From contig NZ_CAAJGL010000063.1 of the NCBI RefSeq assembly GCF_900996225.1, positions 62,001 to 126,000 of the forward strand: a stretch of DNA of 64,000 bases, read 5' to 3'. Both the position numbers and the translations under genes were made by a program. Shown piece by piece: positions 1 to 8,389 of the stretch. The notes under the pieces were generated by a model, which did not search any database, was not told where the DNA came from, and saw nothing but the letters and a program-made list of their open reading frames with translations. Positions within the stretch are counted from its first letter, which is position 1; each line of letters starts with the position of its first letter. The DNA comes from Paraburkholderia sp. BCC1884 (lineage in GTDB: Bacteria; Pseudomonadota; Gammaproteobacteria; Burkholderiales; Burkholderiaceae).

Positions 1-1
1 T

Positions 2-193
2 CGTGCCGCCCTCACACTATGCGACAAATGGGCAGCAGAAGAACGCAGTGAAGAGGCCCGCAGCCTTCTGAACTCCATTGTCGAAAGATTCGACGACGAC
101 CCCGAGTACGCCGATCTTATTAAAGCGCGCGCGCGTCTCGACCGGTTGAACAGGACGCGATCTGGGGCGCGCGCAGGCTCCACGGCGGACTGA
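2..193 (+). CDS. C-terminal end of a TPR/cyclase-ATPase-type regulator (partial)
   Basis: The window opens inside a reading frame that ends in TGA at 191-193. The visible 63 residues read as an amphipathic TPR-like helix pair (RAALTLCDKWAAEERSEEAR, then LLNSIVERFDDDPEYADLIKARARLDRL). This matches what I know of the extreme C-terminus of large ATPase/adenylate-cyclase or winged-helix regulators with TPR tails, where a 'FTEGFDTPDLxxAxxLLDxL' ending is common. The rest of the gene lies outside the window, so function is inferred only from this tail. It is encoded in the same direction as the following dehydrogenase but separated from it by about 215 bases. Confidence 0.45.
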   Translation, partial: RAALTLCDKWAAEERSEEARSLLNSIVERFDDDPEYADLIKARARLDRLNRTRSGARAGSTAD

Positions 194-383
194 TTCAAGC
201 CCCGCAGCAGAGGCAAGAACGCTGCCTCTTAAGCCGAAATCTGAGTGGCTGACGTAACGCTTCGATGCGTGTAGCACGTTTCAGCCACTGACCACGCCTT
301 ACTACGTTTAACCACAGCGGCACGATTGCAAAGCTATATTTTGTTTACCTAGGTAGACCCGCGGCATACGCGGAACTTCAAAT

Positions 384-400
384 TTTCAGATTATCTGAAA
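384..400. promoter_or_regulatory. 17-bp perfect palindrome at the ribosome site of the dehydrogenase at 410
   Basis: TTTCAGAT-T-ATCTGAAA is a perfect palindrome with 8-base arms. Its right arm runs into the AAAGGTG ribosome-binding sequence (398-404) that precedes the ATG at 410. A repressor bound here, or an RNA hairpin, would block initiation. No regulator gene is adjacent in the window. Confidence 0.45.
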
Positions 401-409
401 GGTGATCAA

Positions 410-1387
410 ATGCGCAGCGCAGTTTTCGACTCGTTCGGCGATCCGCTCCAGGTGCTCAAGATCGGGTCCAGTCCGGTGCCTAAGCCTGGCCTTGGTCAAG
501 TGAGAGTCAAGACCATTCTGTCAGCCGTCCATAACCACGATCTGATGACAATCGCTGGTCAGTACGGATTCAAACCTGATTTTCCCGCCATTGCCGGCAG
601 CGAAGCCGTTGGGACGATCGACGCTTTGGGTCCGGGCGTAGACGGACTTTTCGTTGGGCAGCGCATTTCGGTAGCGGGCGCCCACGGAACCTGGGCGGAA
701 TTTTTTATTGCCGACGCACACACCGTCGTTCCGGTTCCGGACAAGATCTCCGACGAAAGCGCTGCGCAGCTTATCGGCATGCCGCTAAGTGCTTTGTTCC
801 TTCTGAAGTTCGTCGAGGCACAACCCGCGCAATGGATCGTTCAGAATGCGGCAACCGGTGCGGTCGCCACGGCGCTGGCAATGGCCGCACAGGAAAAAGG
901 AATCAACGTCATCAATCTGGTCCGGCAGGACGACGCCGTCGTGGGTCTTTCCAATATCGGCATCCGCAACGGTGTCTCTACGGCCCGTAGCGACTGGCGG
1001 CAGGAAGTGCAGAAGATCGTTGGCGGAAGTCCGATTGTGTCCGCAATCGATGGTGTCGGCGGCTCTGCCTCTACTGATCTTTTGTCGCTGATTGCCGAGA
1101 GGGGTGTACTGGTGTCTTTCGGCGCGATGTCCGGCAAACCAATGGAAATTCCGCCGGGTGAGCTTATTTTCAGGCAGGCGCTCGTAAAGGGTTTCTGGTT
1201 CACCAAGCTGTTTCAAACCGCGCCACGAGAGGAAATCGGTGCGGCGATCGGCGAGCTTCTTGTGCTGGTCGCGAACGATGTCATCCGCTTGCAGGTCGAC
1301 TCGACCTTCGACCTCGACGACGTAGCGGATGCAATCAAAAAAAATGCCGCACCGTCCCGGCGAGGAAAAGTCTTGCTGCGGCTTTGA
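410..1387 (+). CDS. Zinc-type alcohol dehydrogenase / NADPH:quinone reductase family protein
   Basis: 325 residues with the medium-chain dehydrogenase/reductase layout: an N-terminal GroES-like domain (roughly 1-125, with the AIAGSEAVGTIDALGPGVDGL stretch typical of quinone reductases) followed by a Rossmann domain (QNAATGAVATALAMAAQ). Structural and catalytic zinc cysteines are not evident, so it resembles the zinc-independent quinone reductase branch and probably reduces a quinone or enone with NADPH. The ATG at 410 has an AAAGGTG ribosome site about 5 bases upstream. A second member of the same superfamily follows in the same direction, so the two may be co-transcribed. Substrate unknown. 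Confidence 0.8.
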   Translation: MRSAVFDSFGDPLQVLKIGSSPVPKPGLGQVRVKTILSAVHNHDLMTIAGQYGFKPDFPAIAGSEAVGTIDALGPGVDGLFVGQRISVAGAHGTWAEFFIADAHTVVPVPDKISDESAAQLIGMPLSALFLLKFVEAQPAQWIVQNAATGAVATALAMAAQEKGINVINLVRQDDAVVGLSNIGIRNGVSTARSDWRQEVQKIVGGSPIVSAIDGVGGSASTDLLSLIAERGVLVSFGAMSGKPMEIPPGELIFRQALVKGFWFTKLFQTAPREEIGAAIGELLVLVANDVIRLQVDSTFDLDDVADAIKKNAAPSRRGKVLLRL

Positions 1388-1470
1388 TGCGCACGGAAGA
1401 CGCGCCATCACGAACACGACCGCAACGCATCACGGCCGTGGATGATTTGCCACGCAATCAGGAGAAAGCC

Positions 1471-2487
1471 ATGCGTGCTGTTGGCTACGAACATGCCGGC
1501 CCCATCGACCGGGAAGAAGCGTTGATCGATCTTGACTTGCCGGACCCGATTGCCGACGGGCGCGACCTTCTGGTCGAAGTCAAAGCAGTATCGGTGAATC
1601 CTGTCGACGTGTTGATTCGCGCCAGGACCGAACCCCCGAGCGAGAGATTCCGGGTGCTCGGATGGGACGCAACCGGCATCGTGCGTGCAGTGGGCCCCGA
1701 TGCGACGCTGTTCCGGCCCGGCGACGAGGTCGCCTATTCCGGCACGATCACCCGCCCGGGGACCAACCAGGAATTTCATCTGATCGATGAACGCCTGGTT
1801 GGCCGCAAGCCGCGTTCGCTCGGTTGGGCAGAAGCCGCCGCGCTGCCGCTGACCGGCGTGACGGCTTGGGAAGTGCTGTTCGATCGGCTGGACGTGGCGC
1901 GCCCGGTGGCGGGCTGCAAACCATCGATTCTGATCATCGGCGGTGCCGGCGGCGTAGGCTCGATGGCGGTTCAACTGGCGCGGCAATTGACGGAGATGAC
2001 TGTGATCGCCACTGCCTCGCGCCCCGAAACACGCGCCTGGGTCGAAGCATTAGGTGCGCATCACGTGATTGACCATAGCCAGCCGCTCAAGCCGCAACTC
2101 AATGGGCTCGGCCTCGGCGAGCCAGGGTTCGTGTTTTCGACCACGCACACCGACCGTCACGTTCTCGCAATTGCCGATCTGATCGCACCGGAAGGCCGCT
2201 TTGCGTTAATCGACAATCCGGTAACGCTGGACGTCGTGCCGTTCAAACAAAAATCGGTATCGATCCATTGGGAACTGATGTACACGCGCTCGCTTTTCGA
2301 CACGCTCGACATGGGGCAGCAGGGACGCATTCTGAATCGTCTGGCAGACCTGGCCGATCAAGGGCTCATCCAGACCACACTGACAAAACGCCTGTCGCCC
2401 ATCAACGCAGCGAATCTGAAGCGCGCGCATGCCATGGTCGAGAGCGCGTCGACGCGAGGCAAGATCGTGCTTGAAGGATGGGACTAG
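1471..2487 (+). CDS. Zinc-binding-type alcohol dehydrogenase family oxidoreductase
   Basis: 338 residues when started at the ATG at 1471 (MRAVGYEHAG...), which has a GGAG ribosome site at 1461-1464. The frame is open upstream to 1384, but the extra 29 residues (MMRTEDAPSRTRPQ...) do not look like the family N-terminus. Medium-chain dehydrogenase/reductase fold: GroES-like domain (VEVKAVSVNPVDVLIR, VLGWDATGIVRAVG) and a Rossmann nucleotide-binding loop (IIGGAGGVGSMAVQLARQL). It resembles the zinc-binding alcohol dehydrogenase family often annotated as quinone oxidoreductase. It lies 83 bases after its neighbour on the same strand. Physiological substrate not deducible. Confidence 0.8.
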   Translation: MRAVGYEHAGPIDREEALIDLDLPDPIADGRDLLVEVKAVSVNPVDVLIRARTEPPSERFRVLGWDATGIVRAVGPDATLFRPGDEVAYSGTITRPGTNQEFHLIDERLVGRKPRSLGWAEAAALPLTGVTAWEVLFDRLDVARPVAGCKPSILIIGGAGGVGSMAVQLARQLTEMTVIATASRPETRAWVEALGAHHVIDHSQPLKPQLNGLGLGEPGFVFSTTHTDRHVLAIADLIAPEGRFALIDNPVTLDVVPFKQKSVSIHWELMYTRSLFDTLDMGQQGRILNRLADLADQGLIQTTLTKRLSPINAANLKRAHAMVESASTRGKIVLEGWD

Positions 2488-2593
2488 CTTTGCTCCATGA
2501 ATTGCCTGCAGCGTAGTGCTGATCGCGAGAGACAAGGCACGCCCCATTCGCTCGCGATCACCTAAACCCGTCCCGCTGGCAATCGTCAAATCC

Positions 2594-3046
2594 CTATCGA
2601 TGATACTTGGCATCGACCTCGTTGATCGCCTGAACATTGCCCGCGCTGCGCCCGCCCTCGTCGAAGGTATTCATCAGGAACGCATCGGCGATCGCCTTCG
2701 CCACTTCCGGGCCAATGACGCGCGACCCCATCGTGATGATCTGCGCATTATTCGACAACGCTGCGCGCTCGGCGGAATACGTATCGTGGCATAAGGCCGC
2801 GCGGATACCCGGCACCTTGTTCGCCGAGATACTGACACCGATGCCCGTGCCGCAGACGAGAATTGCCCGGTCGTATTCGCCACTGATTACCCGGGAAGCC
2901 ACGCGATCGGAAAGATCTGCGTAGAACTCGCTCGGGTTCAAGTCATTACTCGACACTTCGAACACTTCGAAGCGATCCTTGAGGTACTCGGCCAGCACAT
3001 GGGCCAATCCCACACCGGCACTATCTCCTCCGATGGCAACCTTCAT
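2594..3046 (-). CDS. rpiB: RpiB-family sugar-phosphate isomerase (erythrose-4-phosphate isomerase, EryI type)
   Basis: 150 residues, the normal size for RpiB/LacAB isomerases. The catalytic signature [16 protein letters not shown] with Cys65 is intact, as is the N-terminal [11 protein letters not shown] phosphate-binding start. RpiB interconverts ribose-5-P and ribulose-5-P, but in Brucella the eryI homologue inside the erythritol locus makes D-erythrose-4-phosphate from a tetrulose-4-phosphate. Position as the last gene of a tetritol-type operon, 43 bases after tpiA, favours the tetrose role here. That assignment is inference; the fold assignment is firm. Confidence 0.85.
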   Translation of the reverse strand: MKVAIGGDSAGVGLAHVLAEYLKDRFEVFEVSSNDLNPSEFYADLSDRVASRVISGEYDRAILVCGTGIGVSISANKVPGIRAALCHDTYSAERAALSNNAQIITMGSRVIGPEVAKAIADAFLMNTFDEGGRSAGNVQAINEVDAKYHR

Positions 3047-3089
3047 GACGATCTCCTTGCTATAGGGGTTTGCAAATCAACGCGGCGGG

Positions 3090-3851
3090 TCAAAGTACGT
3101 CGCCCACGCGCTTCAATATGTCGAGATAACCGTTGACGTCCCACGCGGAACGTCCAATGAACAAGCCGTCGATATTTGGGCAACGGGCAAGTTCGGCGCA
3201 GTTGTCCGGATTGACGGAGCCGCCATAGAGGCAAGGGACGCGACGATCCAGCATCTCCTGCGCGACCGCGATGATTTCCGCCTGACGGGCATCGGCATAA
3301 TCGGGGCTCGCAGGAATACCTTTTTCGCCGATAGCCCACACTGGCTCGTACGCGAGCAGGATCGGCGCGGACTTCTGCTCAGGGCTCAGGCGAGCCAACG
3401 CGCCCCGAACTTCAGCAGCCAGCACGTCAGGCGCGCGGCCGCTCTGCTTATCGGCCAGCGTCTCGCCGATACAGATCAACGGCGTCAGCCCATGACGCAC
3501 GGCGGCCTCGACTTTGAGACCCACCGTGTCATCGGTCTCGCCGAAATGTTCCCGACGTTCTGAATGACCCAGCTCGACGAGATTCATGCCGCAATCGACC
3601 AGCATCGACGGGGAAATCTCACCCGTCCACGCACCGCATCCGGCCCAGTGCATGTTTTGCGCGCCGACCTTGACGTTGGTCTCTGCGAGGATCGACTTGA
3701 CTTCGCGAATCGCAGTGAACGGCGGGATCACGAAGCATTGGATACGCGGGTCGTCGTGGCTGGCGAGCAAGCCCTCGGCGAAAGCGATCGCTTCCGCCAG
3801 CGTCTTGTTCATCTTCCAGCTGGTGCCGACCCAGAAAAGGGAATCAGACAT
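3090..3851 (-). CDS. tpiA: Triose-phosphate isomerase-family protein (TpiA2/EryH type)
   Basis: 253 residues from the ATG at 3851 (MSDSLFWVGTSWKMN...); the open frame continues to 3905 but that extension is not conserved. TIM-barrel landmarks are present: WKMN lysine, the ELGHSERREHFGE catalytic histidine and the AYEPVWAIG glutamate. The phosphate-gripping loop 6, normally close to AIGTGKTAT in glycolytic TpiA, is changed to AIGEKGIPAS. Such loop divergence fits a tetrulose-4-phosphate isomerase like Brucella EryH (TpiA2) rather than the housekeeping enzyme. It lies between the transporter binding-protein gene and rpiB in the same operon. Confidence 0.82.
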   Translation of the reverse strand: MSDSLFWVGTSWKMNKTLAEAIAFAEGLLASHDDPRIQCFVIPPFTAIREVKSILAETNVKVGAQNMHWAGCGAWTGEISPSMLVDCGMNLVELGHSERREHFGETDDTVGLKVEAAVRHGLTPLICIGETLADKQSGRAPDVLAAEVRGALARLSPEQKSAPILLAYEPVWAIGEKGIPASPDYADARQAEIIAVAQEMLDRRVPCLYGGSVNPDNCAELARCPNIDGLFIGRSAWDVNGYLDILKRVGDVL

Positions 3852-3896
3852 AGCTACGTTGTCGAATAGAAAGTCATACGATTCGGGTTGCTGATG

Positions 3897-3957
3897 CACC
3901 CGCACGGGTGTGGCAGTCCCGCGGGTGAACGACGCGACTTACGTCGCCTCCCGCGGG
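3897..3957. promoter_or_regulatory. Compound stem-loop between the binding-protein gene and tpiA
   Basis: The 120-base gap contains nested inverted repeats: CACCCG-CA-CGGGTG (3897-3910), and CCCGCGGG (3918-3925) pairing with CCCGCGGG (3950-3957) around an inner GCGAC-TTAC-GTCGC (3934-3947). There is no T-tract, so it is unlikely to be a simple terminator. A stem here would protect the upstream binding-protein mRNA from 3' exonucleases and lower expression of tpiA-rpiB, as is common after periplasmic binding-protein genes. Confidence 0.5.
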
Positions 3958-3971
3958 CCCCGGCCGTCACA

Positions 3972-4925
3972 TCACTTCGACAGCACGAACGGCGAGGTGT
4001 ATTTCGACACATTCGCCTTCGTGATCAGCACGCAGTCAAAGAGTTGCTTCTCACTTGTCGCGCCCGTTTTGCCGGACTTCAGAAACTGATCGGCTTCCTG
4101 TACGGCTTTGGCGGAGAACACGGCGACCGGTTGAAGCACGGTGTATTGCAGCTCACCGGCCTTGACCGCCTCGACCGCCGCCGGCGAACCATCGAAGCCG
4201 CCGACCTTCACGCCCTTGAGCTTGCCGGACTGCTTGAGCGCGGCGATTGCGCCGAGCGCCATTTCATCGTTGCCGCTGATCACGCCGATCACATCCGGAT
4301 GCGCCTGCATCAAACTTTGCGCCGCGTTAAAGCCTTGCGTGCGATCCCAGTTGGCCACTTGCGAACCCACCATCTTCAGATCCGGATACTGGCTCAGGAC
4401 CGACTTGTAGCCATTGGAACGGGTAGCTGCATTGTTGTCGGACGGCGCGCCAAGCAACTCGACGTAATTGCCCTTCGAGCCGACATCCTTGACCCATTGC
4501 TGCGCACCGAGCGCCGCGCCCTGCGCGTTGTTCGACACCAGTTGCGCCTTCGCCAAGCCCGGCTGATTGATTTCCGCATTGACGAGGAATACCGGAATAT
4601 TTGCGGCCACCGCCTTCTTCACGGCGCCAACCGAGCCGCTCGCGTTGGCCGGGTCGAGAATGATCGCGACCGACTTGTTGGTGATGGCGGTATCGATCTG
4701 CTGGCTTTCCGTGTTCGTATCGCCTTTCGATGCCGAGACGTTGGCGGTATAGCCGAGCTTCTTGGCTTCGGCCGCCGCGATGTTGCCCTCGGCGAGCCAG
4801 TACGGATTCGCCGGATCGTTCACGATGATGCTGATCAGCCCGCCGGCTGCCTGAGCTTGCCCTGCGAACAAGGGGGCAGACAAGGCGACAGCAGCGAGGA
4901 TCAAGGTGTTTCTTTTCATGGTCAT
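3972..4925 (-). CDS. Sugar ABC transporter periplasmic substrate-binding protein
   Basis: 317 residues from the ATG at 4925 (MTMKRNTLIL...), which follows an AAAGAGA ribosome-like sequence. It has a Sec signal peptide (MKRNTLILAAVALSAPLFAGQAQA, cleavage after AQA). The mature part has the type-I periplasmic binding fold of the ribose/xylitol-binding family: NPYWLAEGNIAAAEAKKLGY, VISGNDEMALGAIAALKQSGK and VKVGGFDGSPAAVEAVKAGEL. It should capture the substrate for the permease and ATPase encoded upstream in the operon. Given the polyol kinase and dehydrogenase genes, the ligand is likely a tetritol or pentitol; this is inference. Confidence 0.88.
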   Translation of the reverse strand: MTMKRNTLILAAVALSAPLFAGQAQAAGGLISIIVNDPANPYWLAEGNIAAAEAKKLGYTANVSASKGDTNTESQQIDTAITNKSVAIILDPANASGSVGAVKKAVAANIPVFLVNAEINQPGLAKAQLVSNNAQGAALGAQQWVKDVGSKGNYVELLGAPSDNNAATRSNGYKSVLSQYPDLKMVGSQVANWDRTQGFNAAQSLMQAHPDVIGVISGNDEMALGAIAALKQSGKLKGVKVGGFDGSPAAVEAVKAGELQYTVLQPVAVFSAKAVQEADQFLKSGKTGATSEKQLFDCVLITKANVSKYTSPFVLSK

Positions 4926-4994
4926 GGCAGGTCTCTTTCTAAGGTTAGTGTTGGCGCAGGACTTCATGTACTTCTCGCGTGCCGGATGGTCCGG

Positions 4995-6095
4995 TCATGC
5001 CTTACCGCCGCCTTGCGGGGAAGCCAGTTGGCCACCGGTGGGCGTGGGACGCTTCGGCCGGCGGCGATATTGAATGGCGTTCAGCAACACCGCGAGGACA
5101 ATGACCGCGCCGGTGAATACCGTCTGCCAGTAAGACGAGATGCCGATGATCACGAGACCATCGGATAGAAAGCCGATCACGAACGCACCGAGCAAGGTGC
5201 CGCGGATATTGCCGGTGCCGCCCATCAGCGACGCCCCGCCGATTACCACGGCTGCGATGGCCGTCAGTTCGTACGTCGTGCCGGCCGTCGGACCGGCAGA
5301 CGTCAGTTGTGAAGAGAGGATCAGGCCGGCAATGGCGGCGCAAACGCCCGATAGCATGTACACGCTGATCAGTACGCGTTTGACCGGCACGCCGGACAGT
5401 TCGGCCGCGCGTTCGTTGCCGCCCGAGGCATAGAGCCAGCGGCCGAATGCGGAGCGATTGAGTGCGATACTGCCCAGAATCGCGATGGCCGCGAGAATCA
5501 GCACGCCCACCGGCACATGAAACAGCCGGTCGAAGCCGAGGTAGTCGAAGCCAGTGTTACCCAGGTCGGCCTGCCCACCGAGATTGTTGTAGGTGAGGCC
5601 ATTGGTCATCAGCAGGGCGAAGCCGCGTACCACGTACATCACACCGAGCGTGGCAACGAACGCCGGCACTCTGAAGCGTGCGATGAGAACGCCGTTCACG
5701 AGGCCGATGAAGGCACCGAGCAGACAGCACAGGATGACGACGACCCAGACCGACGGATACAGCACCACGCCGAACACGTTCAACGTGACGCCTTGCATGA
5801 AGAATCCCGCAACTACGCCGGATAGCCCCAACGTGGAGCCGACCGACAGGTCGATGCCGCCGTTGATGATCACCAGCAGCATGCCAATCGCGAGAATCCC
5901 GTAAATGGCCACGTGTGAGGCCATTGTAAGAAAATTTTCTAGTGCGAAATAATTGGGTGACAGGAACGAAAATATGGCGATGATGACGACGAGTGCGAAG
6001 AAAGCACGTCCTTCGAGCAGCATTTTGCCGAGGTCGAACCCTTCGCTGGACGAGCCGGCGTGAGTCGATCTTGAAGTCTTGGCGGCGTTGTTCAT
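4995..6095 (-). CDS. Sugar ABC transporter permease (RbsC family)
   Basis: 366 residues with about eight to ten hydrophobic helices, beginning near residue 31 (FFALVVIIAIFSFLSPNYF). It carries the conserved family segments GILAIGMLLVIINGGIDLSVGS and AAVVIGGASLMGGTGNIRGTLLGAF, the latter being the coupling region that docks with the ATPase. The ATG at 6095 has a GGAG ribosome site. It would form a homodimeric inner-membrane channel with the ATPase encoded 27 bases upstream and take substrate from the binding protein encoded downstream. Confidence 0.88.
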   Translation of the reverse strand: MNNAAKTSRSTHAGSSSEGFDLGKMLLEGRAFFALVVIIAIFSFLSPNYFALENFLTMASHVAIYGILAIGMLLVIINGGIDLSVGSTLGLSGVVAGFFMQGVTLNVFGVVLYPSVWVVVILCCLLGAFIGLVNGVLIARFRVPAFVATLGVMYVVRGFALLMTNGLTYNNLGGQADLGNTGFDYLGFDRLFHVPVGVLILAAIAILGSIALNRSAFGRWLYASGGNERAAELSGVPVKRVLISVYMLSGVCAAIAGLILSSQLTSAGPTAGTTYELTAIAAVVIGGASLMGGTGNIRGTLLGAFVIGFLSDGLVIIGISSYWQTVFTGAVIVLAVLLNAIQYRRRPKRPTPTGGQLASPQGGGKA

Positions 6096-6122
6096 GTTCA
6101 GTGTCTCCAGATATTTCTGCTA

Positions 6123-7679
6123 TCAGGCAACCACGGCTTCGCCGGAGGCGGCCATGATGTCGTCCTTGTTGGCACCAGGGCCGAATTCCGCTGAAATCTT
6201 GCCGCGCCGCATCACGATGATGCGATGCGCGACACTCAGGCATTCGCCCACTTCAGAGGTGGAATACACAACGGCCAAACCCTTTTTTGCGTTTTCGGCG
6301 AGCAGGCGGAACACTTCGGCCTTCGCGCCGATATCGATGCCGCGGCTGGGTTCGTCGAGCAGGATCACCTTCGGGTCCGTCGCAAGCATTTTCCCGATCA
6401 CAACCTTTTGCTGATTGCCGCCCGACAGCGAGCGGATGGAAGCGCCCGCGCCCGAGGTTTTCACATGGACGTTGCGGATCGATTCACCGACGAGTTCGCG
6501 TTCGGCCGGCGGCGACATCAACAGCCCTTTCACGAAGGTGTTGATGCTCGCGAGCGACAGGTTCGAGCCCACGCTCATCGTCGGGACGAGGCCGTCGCGC
6601 TGTCGATCCTCCGGCACGAGCACGAGACCCTTGCCGATGCGCCGGGCAATGCTCAATCCCGCGATGTCTTCGCCTTCGAGCAGAACCTTGCCGCTTGTCA
6701 TCGACAAGCGCGTGCGCCCGGCCACCGATTCCAGCAATTCGGTACGGCCCGCGCCCATCAGTCCATAGATACAAACGATCTCGCCCGCACGCACCTTGAG
6801 CGACAGATGATCGACGACCGACGCGCCCGAGCCGGATTCGTCCGCAACGCTGACGTCGTCGATATCGAGCGCGACGTTGCCGAATTCGTAGCCCGTCGGC
6901 GGCGAGCCGAGGTCGAAGTTTTCGCCGACCATATTGCGCACGATCCAGCCGAGATCGATGTCCTTGCGTTCCGCCGACGCAGTGATACGTCCGTCGCGCA
7001 GCACCACGGCGTAGTCGGTGACCTGCAACGCCTCTTCGAGATGGTGAGAGATATAGACGATCGACACGCCACGGCTCGTCAGATCGCGGATCACCTTGAA
7101 GAGCACTTCGACCTCCGACGCGCTCAGCGCCGACGTCGGTTCGTCCATGATGAGGATGCGCGAATCGACGGAGAGCGCCCGCGCAATTTCGACGACCTGT
7201 TGCTGCCCGAGGCGCAAGTCGCGAACCAGCGTCATCGGATCGACCTCTTCTTCGAGCTCTTCCATGAGCGCGCGCGTTTGCCGTGCCTCTTCGGCGAAAT
7301 TCACACCGGTGCGCGTGCGCAACTCGCGGCCCATGAAAATGTTGTCGCGTACGCTCAAGTTGGGCGCGAGACTCAGCTCCTGGTGAATGATGGAGATGCC
7401 GTGATCGCGCGCATCGCTCGACGAAGTGAAGGCGACTCGCTGCCCGTCGAGTTCGATCTCGCCGGACGTCGGCTTCTCCACGCCGGAGAGGATTTTCATC
7501 AGGGTCGACTTGCCCGCGCCGTTCTCGCCGAACAGGGTCGTGACCTTGCCGCGATGAATCTCGAAGTTCACGCCTTTGAGCGCATGCACGCCGCCATACG
7601 ACTTGAAGACGTCGCGCGCCGAGAGCAGGACGCCGTCCTTCATCGGCGTCGGTGCAGTGGTTTCAGTCAGGGTGCTCAT
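6123..7679 (-). CDS. Sugar ABC transporter ATP-binding protein, tandem domains (RbsA/XylG family)
   Basis: 518 residues with two ABC domains in one chain, the usual layout for monosaccharide importers. The first domain has an intact Walker A (GENGAGKST), signature and Walker B (ILIMDEPTSALS). The second has the degenerate Walker A typical of this family (YGLMGAGRTE) and a clear signature (LSGGNQQKV) plus VILLDEPSRGIDIGAK. It powers uptake through the RbsC-type permease. Its start overlaps the stop of the DUF2291 gene by four bases (ATGA), indicating translational coupling. Confidence 0.9.
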   Translation of the reverse strand: MSTLTETTAPTPMKDGVLLSARDVFKSYGGVHALKGVNFEIHRGKVTTLFGENGAGKSTLMKILSGVEKPTSGEIELDGQRVAFTSSSDARDHGISIIHQELSLAPNLSVRDNIFMGRELRTRTGVNFAEEARQTRALMEELEEEVDPMTLVRDLRLGQQQVVEIARALSVDSRILIMDEPTSALSASEVEVLFKVIRDLTSRGVSIVYISHHLEEALQVTDYAVVLRDGRITASAERKDIDLGWIVRNMVGENFDLGSPPTGYEFGNVALDIDDVSVADESGSGASVVDHLSLKVRAGEIVCIYGLMGAGRTELLESVAGRTRLSMTSGKVLLEGEDIAGLSIARRIGKGLVLVPEDRQRDGLVPTMSVGSNLSLASINTFVKGLLMSPPAERELVGESIRNVHVKTSGAGASIRSLSGGNQQKVVIGKMLATDPKVILLDEPSRGIDIGAKAEVFRLLAENAKKGLAVVYSTSEVGECLSVAHRIIVMRRGKISAEFGPGANKDDIMAASGEAVVA

Positions 7680-8329
7680 TTCACGTCCAGCTTCACAGGT
7701 GTGATGAGCCAGCCGTTCGGATTGATCAGCTGGAAGACGCCGACGACCGAGACGGTCTTGCCCGTCAGCCTGGCCGTATCGACTTTCGACAGAACCTGCT
7801 TCTTCATTTCGGTGTTGATCGCGTAGCCCGCGTTCTGATAGTCGATCTGATTCGTGAACTGGCCGAAGCTGATGTCGCCCGTCGCGTCGCGCAGATCGGT
7901 GCCGTTGATCGCCAGCCCCGTCTGTACGCGCACGACCAGCGAATCCGGCAATCCCGGCACCTTCACTTCGTACACGCCGGAGTCCTCCTTACCCGCGACG
8001 CCGGTGAACTTCACCGACATTTCCGGGCCGACCCCGCCGCCCGCCACGCCATACTGCTTACCCGCCGCGTCCGGATCTTTGGCAATGGCCGCGGCCAGCG
8101 TGGCGGCATCCACCGCGCGCTTGTCGATCGCCGCCTGTGTCTTCGGAAACTGCTTCTGGCCGTATGCACCCGGCTCGAACTCCTTGGTTTGCGTATCGGC
8201 GCCGGAGCCGATTTTCACGATTTTCGTGCTCAGCGCCATCGCGACCAGAAGGGCCAGCAACAGGACAATTTCGATCGTCGCGCGAACGCGGTGGTTAGGC
8301 TGCGCTTTCATTGATGTGGCCGTGCTCAT
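7676..8329 (-). CDS. DUF2291 family protein accompanying the sugar transporter
   Basis: 217 residues from the ATG at 8329, preceded by a GGAGGTG ribosome site. One N-terminal transmembrane segment (VRATIEIVLLLALLVAMALSTKIV, roughly residues 14-38) is followed by a periplasmic domain. DUF2291 proteins recur in ribose/polyol ABC operons of Proteobacteria, but their role is not established. The gene overlaps the ATPase start by four bases and lies 60 bases after dhaL, so it belongs to the same transcript. It may assist substrate delivery or transporter assembly; this is a guess from context. Confidence 0.75.
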   Translation of the reverse strand: MSTATSMKAQPNHRVRATIEIVLLLALLVAMALSTKIVKIGSGADTQTKEFEPGAYGQKQFPKTQAAIDKRAVDAATLAAAIAKDPDAAGKQYGVAGGGVGPEMSVKFTGVAGKEDSGVYEVKVPGLPDSLVVRVQTGLAINGTDLRDATGDISFGQFTNQIDYQNAGYAINTEMKKQVLSKVDTARLTGKTVSVVGVFQLINPNGWLITPVKLDVK

Positions 8330-8389
8330 TGATTCACCTCCATCGCGAACGAATTGCAACAATTGCAACGTGTCGGGCATTCGCCCCGT

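Noticed and set aside
785..1417. Long minus-strand frames overlapping the first dehydrogenase and similar long frames opposite most genes (for example 3888-5168, 6225-7826, 10764-12575, 26708-28180)
   Set aside because: They lie fully opposite well-supported genes in GC-rich DNA, are Arg/His/Ala-rich, and show no family motifs; they are codon-bias shadows.
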